Positions 9,233 through 17,162 of a stretch of DNA of 64,000 nucleotides are shown in pieces. Positions within the stretch are counted from its first letter, which is position 1. Each line of letters opens with the position of its first letter. The stretch is from NCBI GenBank assembly GCA_045565285.1, contig JBJLFR010000035.1, positions 1 to 64,000 of the forward strand, written 5' to 3'. Below the pieces are notes generated by a model. The model was not told the origin of the DNA, made no database searches, and was given only the letters and a program-made list of their open reading frames with translations. The stretch is from CACIIZ01 sp045565285. Its GTDB lineage: Bacteria > Pseudomonadota > Alphaproteobacteria > Rhodobacterales > Rhodobacteraceae. A program made the translations under genes and the position numbers.

Positions 9233-9255
9233 TATTTTAACTCGCTATAGTAGAT

Positions 9256-9726
9256 TCAATTTTTATGATACGGATTACCCAACATAATAGATGCTGAACG
9301 ATATAACTGTTCTGTTACCATTACTCTTGCAAGAAAATGTGGCCAAATCATTTTCCCTAAAGAAAAAATTTCAATTGTTTCTTTATAAAGACTACTACAC
9401 AATCCAAAAGCACCACCTATAATAAAAAATTGTTTTTTTACACCTCTATCTCGCTGATTTGATAAAAATTTTGTGAAATCCTCAGAAGACAATCCCTTAC
9501 CATTTTGATCAAAAATAACTATATCTGAGTCTGCTGTTATGATCTCTAAAATTTTTTTTGCTTGCTGGGTTTTAGTTTTATATTTTTTATCATCAACTTC
9601 AATTATTTGTAGTAGACTTAATCCTATTAATTTATTTAGTTTATTAAAACGATTACTATATCTATTGACTAATTCTGATTCAATAGAATTACCAATTCGC
9701 CCGACTGCTATGATTGATATATGCAT
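9256..9726 (-). CDS. rlmH: 23S rRNA (pseudouridine1915-N3)-methyltransferase
   Basis: A 156-residue SPOUT methyltransferase that methylates the pseudouridine at position 1915 in helix 69 of 23S rRNA on assembled ribosomes. It has MHISIIAVGRIG at the start, LDQNGK-like and SSEDFTKFL segments, the SAM-binding FIIGGAFG loop, and the C-terminal knot with SLGKMIWPHFLARVMVTEQLYRS. Length matches the family. It sits between rsfS and gpmI on the same strand, with a 29 bp gap to rsfS. Confidence 0.95.
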   Translation of the reverse strand: MHISIIAVGRIGNSIESELVNRYSNRFNKLNKLIGLSLLQIIEVDDKKYKTKTQQAKKILEIITADSDIVIFDQNGKGLSSEDFTKFLSNQRDRGVKKQFFIIGGAFGLCSSLYKETIEIFSLGKMIWPHFLARVMVTEQLYRSASIMLGNPYHKN

Positions 9727-9755
9727 TTTTTTTAATTATCATATTGTTTTATCAA

Positions 9756-10112
9756 TTATACCATCCACATCTTATCAAGCTGGTAATATTCTCTAACTTC
9801 AGGTCTAAAAATATTTACTAAAATATCTCCAGAATCTATCAATACCCAATTTGCAGTTTCTAAACCTTCTACTCTGGATAAAATTCCATAATTAATTTTT
9901 AAATACTCCAAAAGTTTTTCAGAAACTGATGAAACTTGTCTTGAAGAATTTCCTGAAGAGATAATCATAAAATCAGCTTCTTGAGATTTACCTTCCAATG
10001 GAATAGTGACTATTTCCAAAAGTTTTTCATCTTCAAGAAAACAAACTATGTCTAAAACTAATTTTTTTAAATTAGAACTGTTTTTTTTTACATTCTTATT
10101 AGTAATTTTCAA
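9756..10112 (-). CDS. rsfS: Ribosomal silencing factor RsfS
   Basis: A 118-residue protein of the RsfS/Iojap family, which binds uL14 and blocks joining of ribosomal subunits during starvation. Family blocks seen are DIVCFLEDEKLLEIVTIPL, ADFMIISSGNSSRQVSSVSE, and LEGLETANWVLIDSGDILVNIFRPEVREYYQLDKMW. It heads the run rsfS-rlmH-gpmI-ctpA-rppH on the reverse strand. The proBA-nadD genes that usually precede it are not here; ilvE follows upstream in their place. Confidence 0.94.
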   Translation of the reverse strand: MKITNKNVKKNSSNLKKLVLDIVCFLEDEKLLEIVTIPLEGKSQEADFMIISSGNSSRQVSSVSEKLLEYLKINYGILSRVEGLETANWVLIDSGDILVNIFRPEVREYYQLDKMWMV

Positions 10113-10185
10113 TTTTTAAAAAAAACTCCAAAATATTATTCAAACTTTAAAAAATGATTTAAATATGAAATGAAATATAAAAATA

Positions 10186-11055
10186 TCATATTCTAACAAA
10201 ATTTTCATAATCTGAGACTAAACCTTTTACAAAGCTTCCTACTTCAAAATTATAGTCACCTATTTGACCAACTGGTGTAACTTCTGCTGCAGTACCTGTT
10301 AACCAACATTGCTCAAATTGTTCGAGTTCGTTGATTTCTATATGTCTCTCAAAAACTTTAAAACCATTTTTTTTAATAATATTAATAATTGTTTGTCTTG
10401 TTATACCATTCAAGAAACAATCTGGTAATGGTGTATGAACTTCGTTATTTCTAAAAAAAAAGATGTTAGCTCCAGTTGCTTCTGCAACATATCCTCTGTA
10501 ATCCCTCATTAGCGAATCTGAACATCCTTTTGCTTCAGCCGAATGTTTAGACATACTACATATCATATATAAACCAGCTGCTTTAGCAAACGATGGAATT
10601 GTTTCTGGACTTGGCCTATTCCATTTTGAAATATCAAGTTTCGCTCCTTTTATTTTAGCATCACCATAATATGCACCCCATTCCCATGCCGCTATTGCCA
10701 TTTTAACTTTATTCTTTTGGGAAGCAACACCCATATCTTCTCCAGAACCACGCCAGCATAAAGCTCTGATATAAGCTTCCTTTAATCCTGATTCATTTAA
10801 AATAAGATTTTTAGCCGCCTCTATTTCTTCAACGCTATATGGAACTGGAACATCAATATAATTTCCTGATTTTATGAGTCTTTCCGAATGCTCTCGACTT
10901 TTAAAAATTTTACCATTGTATGCACGTTCGCCTTCAAAAACAGAAGATCCATAGTGTAAAGCATGAGTTAAGATATGAACATTAGCATTCCTCCAAGGAA
11001 CTAACTTACCATCCATCCAAATATGTCCGTCTCTATCATCATAAGCCTTAAGCAT
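10186..11055 (-). CDS. ilvE: Branched-chain amino acid aminotransferase
   Basis: A 289-residue fold-type IV PLP enzyme that transfers the amino group between glutamate and branched-chain 2-keto acids. HYGSSVFEGERAY at 34-46 is the family signature. The PLP lysine is Lys158 in PSFAKAAGLYM, and YVAEATGANIFFFRN and LPDCFLNGITRQTI contribute the cofactor and phosphate sites. The C-terminal LTGTAAEVTPVGQIG block is also typical. AAGGA lies six bases before the ATG. It is divergent from the response regulator gene over 163 bp. Branched-chain specificity is inferred, as D-amino acid transaminases and aminodeoxychorismate lyases share the fold. Confidence 0.9.
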   Translation of the reverse strand: MLKAYDDRDGHIWMDGKLVPWRNANVHILTHALHYGSSVFEGERAYNGKIFKSREHSERLIKSGNYIDVPVPYSVEEIEAAKNLILNESGLKEAYIRALCWRGSGEDMGVASQKNKVKMAIAAWEWGAYYGDAKIKGAKLDISKWNRPSPETIPSFAKAAGLYMICSMSKHSAEAKGCSDSLMRDYRGYVAEATGANIFFFRNNEVHTPLPDCFLNGITRQTIINIIKKNGFKVFERHIEINELEQFEQCWLTGTAAEVTPVGQIGDYNFEVGSFVKGLVSDYENFVRI

Positions 11056-11218
11056 GAGTATTCCTTCTTTTTTAGACTAATAAAAGATGCTATAGTTTAA
11101 CAATTAAAATAATAAAATTAAATCAAAATTTACTAATTCAAAAAGCATCAATGAAATTTAATATGTCGGTAATACTAATACATATTAAATTCCAATTTGA
11201 AAGGGAAGTACTTTTTAA

Positions 11219-11959
11219 ATGAACGAAAAAAAACACATACTTGTAGTCGATGATGATCAGAGAATTAGGAAGTTAATACAAAAATATCTTAGAATGAATA
11301 ATTATTTAGTTTCTACAGCAAGCAACGCATCAGAAGCATTTAGGTATATAACTATAATTGATTTCGATCTTTTTATTGTAGATGTTATGATGCCTGGAGA
11401 AGATGGCCTTAGCTTAACAAAAAAATTATTAGATAAATTCTATACCCCAATAATTCTTTTAACAGCTAGAAAAGAAACTTCAGATAGAATAATAGGTTTA
11501 GAAACTGGGGCAGATGATTACATTTCAAAACCATTTGAACCAAGAGAGTTAATTTTAAGAATGGAAAGTATATTTAAAAGAATTAAAAAATTTGACGAAA
11601 AAAAATCAACAAAAGATATCAGAATAGGAATTTTAAAATTTGATAGTAGAAGGCAAGAGTTATGGAACGCTAATGATCTAATATCATTAACTAGAGCTGA
11701 GAGATTATTGATGAATAAATTAATAAATTCTGTAAATGAACCAGTGCCCAGGCAAAAGCTTGCACAAGAAATTTTTTATGATTTGAGTAAAAAAGAAAAA
11801 AAAGATGCAATAAGTAATAATACTTTTAAAGATATAGAAAGAGAGCGAGTAGTTGATGTTAATATAAATAGGTTAAGGAAAAAAATAGAAAAAAATCCTA
11901 AATTGCCAAGATATTTAAAAACTGTTAGAGGCATTGGATATATGCTCGTTCCTGACTAG
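11219..11959 (+). CDS. OmpR/PhoB-type response regulator (orphan)
   Basis: A 246-residue two-domain regulator. The receiver holds the acidic pocket Asp11-13 in VVDDDQR, the phospho-acceptor Asp55 in FIVDVMMPGEDG, Thr82 in LLTARK and Lys104 in YISKPFEP. A winged-helix DNA-binding domain fills about residues 130-245, ending VDVNINRLRKKIE and LKTVRGIGYMLVP. No histidine kinase gene is adjacent on either side, so its partner is elsewhere. Its position divergent from ilvE and the sequence recall the PetR regulators of Alphaproteobacteria, but that name is a guess and I leave the symbol blank. It ends 5 bp from the opposing SH3 gene. Confidence 0.88.
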   Translation: MNEKKHILVVDDDQRIRKLIQKYLRMNNYLVSTASNASEAFRYITIIDFDLFIVDVMMPGEDGLSLTKKLLDKFYTPIILLTARKETSDRIIGLETGADDYISKPFEPRELILRMESIFKRIKKFDEKKSTKDIRIGILKFDSRRQELWNANDLISLTRAERLLMNKLINSVNEPVPRQKLAQEIFYDLSKKEKKDAISNNTFKDIERERVVDVNINRLRKKIEKNPKLPRYLKTVRGIGYMLVPD

Positions 11960-11964
11960 TAATA

Positions 11965-12450
11965 TTAGCAACCCCATGCATCATTTTTATTTATCCAACC
12001 TTTCAAATTTTGAAATCTTGCATTGCAAGAATTATCTGTCTTATCTATTAATTCTCCAATAACTCCATATTTCAAAATAGCTATAGGTTTAGAATTCTTT
12101 TTTGCATTTTTTCTTAATATAATTTCCTCCGTTGAAATAATTAAAGTTCTTTTTCCTGATAGTAATCTAAAATACACCCACCCCTCATCACCTTCGAAAT
12201 CTAATACTTGTCGCCAATGTTCATGCTCTGCAATAACTTTCAAAGGATAACTGTTCCTTTCTAAAATCCAATCGATTTTATATGATTTACTAGGCCCTCT
12301 CCTCAAGAAAGTTTTACTTTTTTTTAGAGAAACAAACCTTGGTATTTCCAAACCAGTTACTTTTCCTATTTTTTTTGTAACTTCAGGATACAAAATACTA
12401 TTTTGAAAAAAAAATAGTAAAAAAAATACTATAATAGGGAATTTGATCAT
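11965..12450 (-). CDS. Secreted SH3-domain protein
   Basis: A 161-residue protein with an N-terminal Sec-type hydrophobic segment (about residues 4-20) and two bacterial SH3-like modules. The first contains FVSLKKSKTFLRRGPS, DWILERNSYPLKVI and HWRQVLDFEGDEGWVYFRLL; the second, about residues 103-160, ends NLKGWINKNDAWGC. Such proteins are periplasmic and are thought to bind peptidoglycan or partner proteins; no enzyme activity is expected. It is divergent from the 2-hydroxyacid dehydrogenase gene, a neighbourhood I recognise from other Alphaproteobacteria. Function is not known. Confidence 0.8.
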   Translation of the reverse strand: MIKFPIIVFFLLFFFQNSILYPEVTKKIGKVTGLEIPRFVSLKKSKTFLRRGPSKSYKIDWILERNSYPLKVIAEHEHWRQVLDFEGDEGWVYFRLLSGKRTLIISTEEIILRKNAKKNSKPIAILKYGVIGELIDKTDNSCNARFQNLKGWINKNDAWGC

Positions 12451-12524
12451 TTTTGTTTTTAACTTTAAATTATTAATTCCTAATATTATAATTAATAATC
12501 CTATTTAAGAAAATTAAAAGTAAT

Positions 12525-13505
12525 ATGAATCATAAACAATTCAAAGTAACAGTTACTAGACAGTTACCAGAACCTGTTGAAACAAGAATGAAAGAACTGT
12601 TTGATGTAAATCTTTCTAATTCACCTCATCCACTAACTAGAGAGCAACTTCTTGAAATAGTAAAAGATTGTGATGTATTAGTACCCACTATAGGAGATAA
12701 AATTGACCAGAATTTTATTAAAGAATCGGGTAAAAGGCTCAAATTAATAGCAAACTACGGGGTTGGGTTTGACCACATAGATGTATTAATTGCTACCAAA
12801 AGAGGTATAACCGTTACCAATACACCAAACGTACTGACAGAAGATACTGCAGATATGGCCATGGCCCTTATAATAAGCGTACCTAGGCGTATTAAAGATG
12901 GTGTAAAAAAATTGGCAGACGATAAATGGGACGGTTGGGCTCCAAACGCTCTATTAGGACATAGAATTCATGGGAAAAGACTTGGCATATTAGGAATGGG
13001 ACGGATAGGACAAGCTATTGCTAAACGTGCTAAAGCTTTTGGAATTCAAATTCATTATCATAATAGGCATAGGTTACCTATTAAATTGGAAGAAAGCTTA
13101 GAATCAACTTATTGGGAAAGCTTAGATCAAATGCTAGCTAGGGTTGATTTTTTATCCATAAATGCACCTCATACACCATCAACTTTTCACTTGATAAATG
13201 CAAGGAGGTTAAAATTAATGAAAAAAACTGCATATATAATTAATACTGCTAGAGGGGAACTAATTGATGAAAATGCACTTACCCGTATGCTTAGATCTAA
13301 AGAATTAGCAGGAGCAGCTTTAGATGTATTTGAAAATGGTAACGATATTAATCCACGGTTAAAAGAGCTAGATAATGTTTTTTTATTACCACATATGAGT
13401 TCTGCAACTATAGAAGGAAGAATTGAGATGGGAGAAAAAGTTATCATTAACATTCAAACATTTTCTGATGGCCACACACCACCTGATATTATTTTAAATA
13501 ATTAA
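12525..13505 (+). CDS. D-isomer specific 2-hydroxyacid dehydrogenase (glyoxylate/hydroxypyruvate reductase-like)
   Basis: A 326-residue NAD(P)H enzyme that reduces 2-oxo acids such as glyoxylate or hydroxypyruvate. The N-terminal substrate half is followed by LIANYGVGFDHID, the nucleotide-binding loop LGILGMGRIGQAIAKRA, the catalytic Arg in NTARGELIDENAL, the Glu downstream, and the catalytic His in LLPHMSSAT. It aligns with the glyoxylate reductase branch by these blocks, but substrate cannot be fixed from sequence. It is divergent from the SH3 gene, and its TAA stop is shared with the opposing MoeB gene inside TTAA at 13502-13505. Confidence 0.87.
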   Translation: MNHKQFKVTVTRQLPEPVETRMKELFDVNLSNSPHPLTREQLLEIVKDCDVLVPTIGDKIDQNFIKESGKRLKLIANYGVGFDHIDVLIATKRGITVTNTPNVLTEDTADMAMALIISVPRRIKDGVKKLADDKWDGWAPNALLGHRIHGKRLGILGMGRIGQAIAKRAKAFGIQIHYHNRHRLPIKLEESLESTYWESLDQMLARVDFLSINAPHTPSTFHLINARRLKLMKKTAYIINTARGELIDENALTRMLRSKELAGAALDVFENGNDINPRLKELDNVFLLPHMSSATIEGRIEMGEKVIINIQTFSDGHTPPDIILNN

Positions 13506-14260
13506 TTTTTATTCAAATTTGAACATATATCACAGTTTTTAATCTTATCTACTCCAAATTCTTGGAATTCTCCTTGCAAACAATCATATGTCAAAATTTT
13601 ATTCATAATTGGTTTTCCACAAGAAGTTAAAAACTTAATCACTTCAGCAGCCATTAAGGATCCAATAACACCAACTGTTGGGCCAATTATTCCAAAATTT
13701 GAACAACTCTCTTCAAATTCTTGCCCAGGATCATTTGGGAAAATACAACCAAAACATATAGAAGTAGATTTTGGATCAAAAACACATACTTGTCCTTCCC
13801 ATTGACTTAGACCACCATAGACTAATGGGATATATTCACTAAATGCTATTTTACAAATAGATGACTTTGACTTATAATTATCAGTACCATCAATTAATAA
13901 ATCACAATTATTAATAAATTTTCTGCTATTTTTTTTATTAAATTTATCGACAAAAGCTTCAATTTTTATTTGAGGATTTAAACTTAATAAATTTTTTTTG
14001 GCAGCTAATACCTTTTTTTTTCCTAAATCTGAATTTTTGAATAATATTTGCCGCTGTAAATTTGACAAACTTACTATATCGTCATCAACTATTTTTATAT
14101 TACCAATTCCAGCAGCAGCTAGATAATATAATACAATAGAACCTAATCCCCCTGCTCCCACCATTGTTATACAAGAGTTCTTTAGTAGTTTTTGACCTGA
14201 ACCCCCTATTTCTTTAAGCAAGATATGTCGGGTATATCTTTCTAATTCAATTTTATCCAA
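13502..14260 (-). CDS. MoeB/ThiF family adenylyltransferase
   Basis: A 252-residue E1-like enzyme that adenylates the C-terminal glycine of a small sulfur-carrier protein (MoaD for molybdopterin, or ThiS for thiazole). It shows YTRHILLKEIGGSGQKLL, the ATP loop VGAGGLGSIVLYYLAAAGIG, DDIVSLSNLQRQ with the catalytic Arg, DGTDNYKSK and two Cys pairs for structural zinc, CFGC and CDIC. There is no C-terminal rhodanese domain. MoeB and ThiF cannot be separated here, and no mo- or thi- genes are adjacent. It lies 17 bp downstream of cysK on the same strand, which fits a link to sulfur transfer. Confidence 0.88.
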   Translation of the reverse strand: MDKIELERYTRHILLKEIGGSGQKLLKNSCITMVGAGGLGSIVLYYLAAAGIGNIKIVDDDIVSLSNLQRQILFKNSDLGKKKVLAAKKNLLSLNPQIKIEAFVDKFNKKNSRKFINNCDLLIDGTDNYKSKSSICKIAFSEYIPLVYGGLSQWEGQVCVFDPKSTSICFGCIFPNDPGQEFEESCSNFGIIGPTVGVIGSLMAAEVIKFLTSCGKPIMNKILTYDCLQGEFQEFGVDKIKNCDICSNLNKN

Positions 14261-14277
14261 TCTTCACCATAAATCAA

Positions 14278-15228
14278 TTAAGTTAATCCATCAAAAAGTA
14301 TTGTCGATAAATATCTCTCTGCAAAACTTGGTAATATAACTACTATTCTGGATTCTGCTTTTTCTTTTTTCACATAATTTTTAACTGCAACTAAGGCAGC
14401 ACCTGACGAGATACCCCCTGGAACTCCTTCAAGTTTAGCTACCATTCTTGACATTTCGACTGCTTCTTGATTACCAACTTTTTCAATTTCGCTTATAATT
14501 TCAACATCTAAATTCTTAGGAATGAACCCTGCTCCTATTCCCTGAATTTTATGTGGACCTGGTTCACCTCCTGAAATTACTGGACTATCCTCTGGTTCAA
14601 CTGCGATAAACTTAATGTCTGGATTCTTTTTTTTCAGAACTCTTCCAACTCCTGTAATAGTACCTCCAGTGCCGACCCCAGCAATAAAAACATCTAAATT
14701 ACCATTAGTATCTTCCCAAATTTCTTCTGCTGTCGTTTTCATATGTATTTCGGGATTAGCTGGATTTTCAAATTGTTGAGGCATAATGGAATTTGGAATA
14801 GAATTTAATAACTCTTCAGCTTTAGCAATAGCACCTTTCATTCCTTTAGCTGCATCCGTGAGTTCAATTTTGGCACCCAAAAAAGCTAACATTTTTCTGC
14901 GTTCTAATGACATACTTTCCGGCATTGTCAATATCAATTTATATCCTTTAGATGCTGCTACGAATGCCAAAGCCACACCAGTATTACCTGACGTAGGTTC
15001 AATAATAGTAACACCAGTTTTTAAATGACCTGATTGTTCTAAACTATTAATCATAGAAACACCAATTCTATCTTTAACTGACGCCAAGGGATTGAAAAAT
15101 TCTAATTTAGCAATTATTTCACATTTCGTATTAATCTCTTTTTCAAATTTTGATAATCTTACCAAAGGAGTTCTTCCTACAGTTTCAGTTATATTATTGA
15201 AGATTCTTTCTTTTATGATATCCGACAA
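14278..15228 (-). CDS. cysK: Cysteine synthase A
   Basis: A 316-residue fold-type II PLP enzyme that makes cysteine from O-acetylserine and sulfide. The PLP lysine is Lys52 in NPLASVKDRIG. The substrate loop is EPTSGNTGVALA, the PLP-phosphate loop is GVGTGGTITGVGR, and HKIQGIGAGFIP and GISSGAALVA complete the family pattern. It lies between dut and the MoeB/ThiF gene on the same strand, in a probable operon. Confidence 0.94.
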   Translation of the reverse strand: MSDIIKERIFNNITETVGRTPLVRLSKFEKEINTKCEIIAKLEFFNPLASVKDRIGVSMINSLEQSGHLKTGVTIIEPTSGNTGVALAFVAASKGYKLILTMPESMSLERRKMLAFLGAKIELTDAAKGMKGAIAKAEELLNSIPNSIMPQQFENPANPEIHMKTTAEEIWEDTNGNLDVFIAGVGTGGTITGVGRVLKKKNPDIKFIAVEPEDSPVISGGEPGPHKIQGIGAGFIPKNLDVEIISEIEKVGNQEAVEMSRMVAKLEGVPGGISSGAALVAVKNYVKKEKAESRIVVILPSFAERYLSTILFDGLT

Positions 15229-15280
15229 CTTTTTTCCCTCCTTATATTTTCTAAAATTAAATTAAATTTATTAAAAAAAT

Positions 15281-15748
15281 TTAAGAAATGCCTGTTGACC
15301 CAAAACCTTTATTTCCTCGCTCTGAGGAACTCAATCTTTCTACTAATTTTACTTTGGGTCGAAGTACATTTAAAATTACCAATTGTGCTATCCTATCACC
15401 TTGTTTGATTAAGTAATCATCTACTCCGAAATTTGCTAATATAATTTTTAGATGTCCTCGGTAATCCTGATCAATGGTACCGGGAGAATTTAAAACTATA
15501 ACACCATGATCAATTGAAAGACCTGATCTTGATCTAATTTGACCTTCGCAATTTTTAGGAATTTCAATTGCGAGGCCAGTATTTATTATTTTTCTTCCGC
15601 TTGCTGGTATCAAGGCTTCTTTCTTTATATCAGTTGCTAAAAAATTTGCACAAATATCCATTCCAGAGGAAAACTCCGACTTAAAATTAGGTAAATTAGT
15701 TAAACCGTAACCTTCAAGTCTTTTTACTTGAAGAAAATCTTGAAACAA
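15281..15748 (-). CDS. dut: dUTP diphosphatase
   Basis: A 155-residue trimeric dUTPase that hydrolyses dUTP to dUMP, keeping uracil out of DNA and feeding thymidylate synthesis. The five family motifs are recognisable: SGMDICAN, IRSRSGLS, INSPGTIDQDYRG-like (here VLNSPGTIDQDYRG), DRIAQLVI, and the C-terminal arm RGNKGFGSTG. Length is normal. It lies 52 bp upstream of cysK and downstream of the small lipoprotein gene on the same strand. Confidence 0.95.
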   Translation of the reverse strand: MFQDFLQVKRLEGYGLTNLPNFKSEFSSGMDICANFLATDIKKEALIPASGRKIINTGLAIEIPKNCEGQIRSRSGLSIDHGVIVLNSPGTIDQDYRGHLKIILANFGVDDYLIKQGDRIAQLVILNVLRPKVKLVERLSSSERGNKGFGSTGIS

Positions 15749-15831
15749 TTTTTTTCCTTATTTTATTTAAATATAATTTTGTTATATACAATTATTCCTA
15801 AACAATCTTAATTATATCAATTACTATAAAT

Positions 15832-15954
15832 TTAAAAATCAGTAATATACCCCCCAACCATGTCTAAATCAGAACCAAAGCCTTTAATAGCACCTCCAAC
15901 TGTGCCACAACCAGATAAAGAACTACAAATAAATAATAAAATTAAAATTCTCAT
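15832..15954 (-). CDS. Small entericidin-like lipoprotein (40 residues)
   Basis: Too short for ordinary gene calling. From ATG 15952-15954, preceded by an AGAGG ribosome binding site, the frame reads MRILILLFICSSLSGC, a compact lipoprotein signal with lipobox LSGC (Cys16). It continues GTVGGAIKGFGSDLDMVGGY and stops after ITDF. Gly-rich mini-lipoproteins of this shape resemble the entericidin family (EcnA/EcnB), anchored in the outer membrane, and are common in Alphaproteobacteria. Homology is judged by eye only, and the C-terminal part is not a close match to the E. coli proteins. It lies between rmuC and dut on the same strand. Confidence 0.68.
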   Translation of the reverse strand: MRILILLFICSSLSGCGTVGGAIKGFGSDLDMVGGYITDF

Positions 15955-16001
15955 TATGTTTTACCTCTTCTAAATTATAATAAGATTAATTTATAACAAT
16001 T

Positions 16002-17162
16002 TTATTTTTTAATCATATTTAATTTTGAAATTTTAGAATCTGTTTCTTCAACGAGAGTATTATTGTCTTCACCAAAATCTAAAGCATCAAATTTATCAGC
16101 CCTAATTGTTACTTTTTTAGCAGAAACTTTTACTTCTTCAAGATCTTTGCCAGCGAGATAAAAGTGTTTATCTAAATTATCAATTCTATCACCTAATCTA
16201 GAAACATCCTTAAATAAATGGTTCAAATTCTCTCTTATCTTACTCGAATTTTCCTTCAGAGTAGCATCTTTTAAAATCCCCCTTATTGTATTAAGAGTTG
16301 CCATACAAGTCGTTGGAGACACTATCCAAACACGCTTAGAAAAACCCTCGCGAACAATATCTGAAAAATTAGCATGTAATTCCGCATAAATTGCTTCAGA
16401 TGGTAAAAACATTATTGCACCATCTGCAGTTTCACCCTCAATTATATATTTTTCAGCAATTGAGTTTATATGAAATCTTATTGATTTTTTAAAATCTTGG
16501 ATTGCTCTTTTCTTTTCAATCTCATTTGTATACTTCCTCAAATTATCATATGAATCTAATGGAAATTTACTGTCTATAGCTATCGGTCCTGTAGGATTTG
16601 GTAAATATATCATACAATCAACTCTTTTGCCGTTACTAAGTAAGACTTGGAAAGCGTATGTATTTGGAGGTAATGCTTTTGAAACAATATCTTTAAGTTG
16701 AATTTCACCAAACACACCCCTAGTTTGTTTGTTTGAAAGAATATCTTGTAATCCTAAAACATTGCCAGATAGCTTTTCTAGATTAGCTTGGGCTTTATCA
16801 ATTGCTATTAATCTTTCTTGTAAAGCACCTAATGATTTAGCAGTTTTTGTAGCTGAACCACTTAAACTTTCAAAAATTTGTTTCTGAACTGCTGATAAAC
16901 GACCTTCCATATTAGCTAAAATATTTGCATTACCTGAGTTCTGATTATTAACGAGGTTTTCAATTATACCTGTTAGTTTCAACTGACCTTCTTTTAATTT
17001 TTCAAGATCATGAGATAAATCAGCTCCTTCTTTATTTTTTGTATTTCTCATTAATAAAAATGATAAAATAAATAAGAATAATAGAAAAAAAGCTAATAAA
17101 AGGTATAAAAAGTAATTTGAATTATTGATCAAAGGTTTAATTCCTATTAAATAGCTTTTCAA
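16002..17162 (-). CDS. rmuC: DNA recombination protein RmuC
   Basis: A 386-residue membrane-anchored protein of the RmuC family, nuclease-fold proteins proposed to limit DNA inversion at short inverted repeats. One transmembrane helix lies at about residues 17-38. A coiled-coil region of about 100 residues follows, then the RmuC core with LGALQERLIAIDKAQ, GVFGEIQLKDI, DSKFPLDSYD, GAIMFLPSEAIYAELHA and VWIVSPTTCMATLNTIR. Its start overlaps the end of mutL by 26 bases, which implies coupled translation. The biochemical activity of the family is poorly established. Confidence 0.9.
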   Translation of the reverse strand: MKSYLIGIKPLINNSNYFLYLLLAFFLLFLFILSFLLMRNTKNKEGADLSHDLEKLKEGQLKLTGIIENLVNNQNSGNANILANMEGRLSAVQKQIFESLSGSATKTAKSLGALQERLIAIDKAQANLEKLSGNVLGLQDILSNKQTRGVFGEIQLKDIVSKALPPNTYAFQVLLSNGKRVDCMIYLPNPTGPIAIDSKFPLDSYDNLRKYTNEIEKKRAIQDFKKSIRFHINSIAEKYIIEGETADGAIMFLPSEAIYAELHANFSDIVREGFSKRVWIVSPTTCMATLNTIRGILKDATLKENSSKIRENLNHLFKDVSRLGDRIDNLDKHFYLAGKDLEEVKVSAKKVTIRADKFDALDFGEDNNTLVEETDSKISKLNMIKK

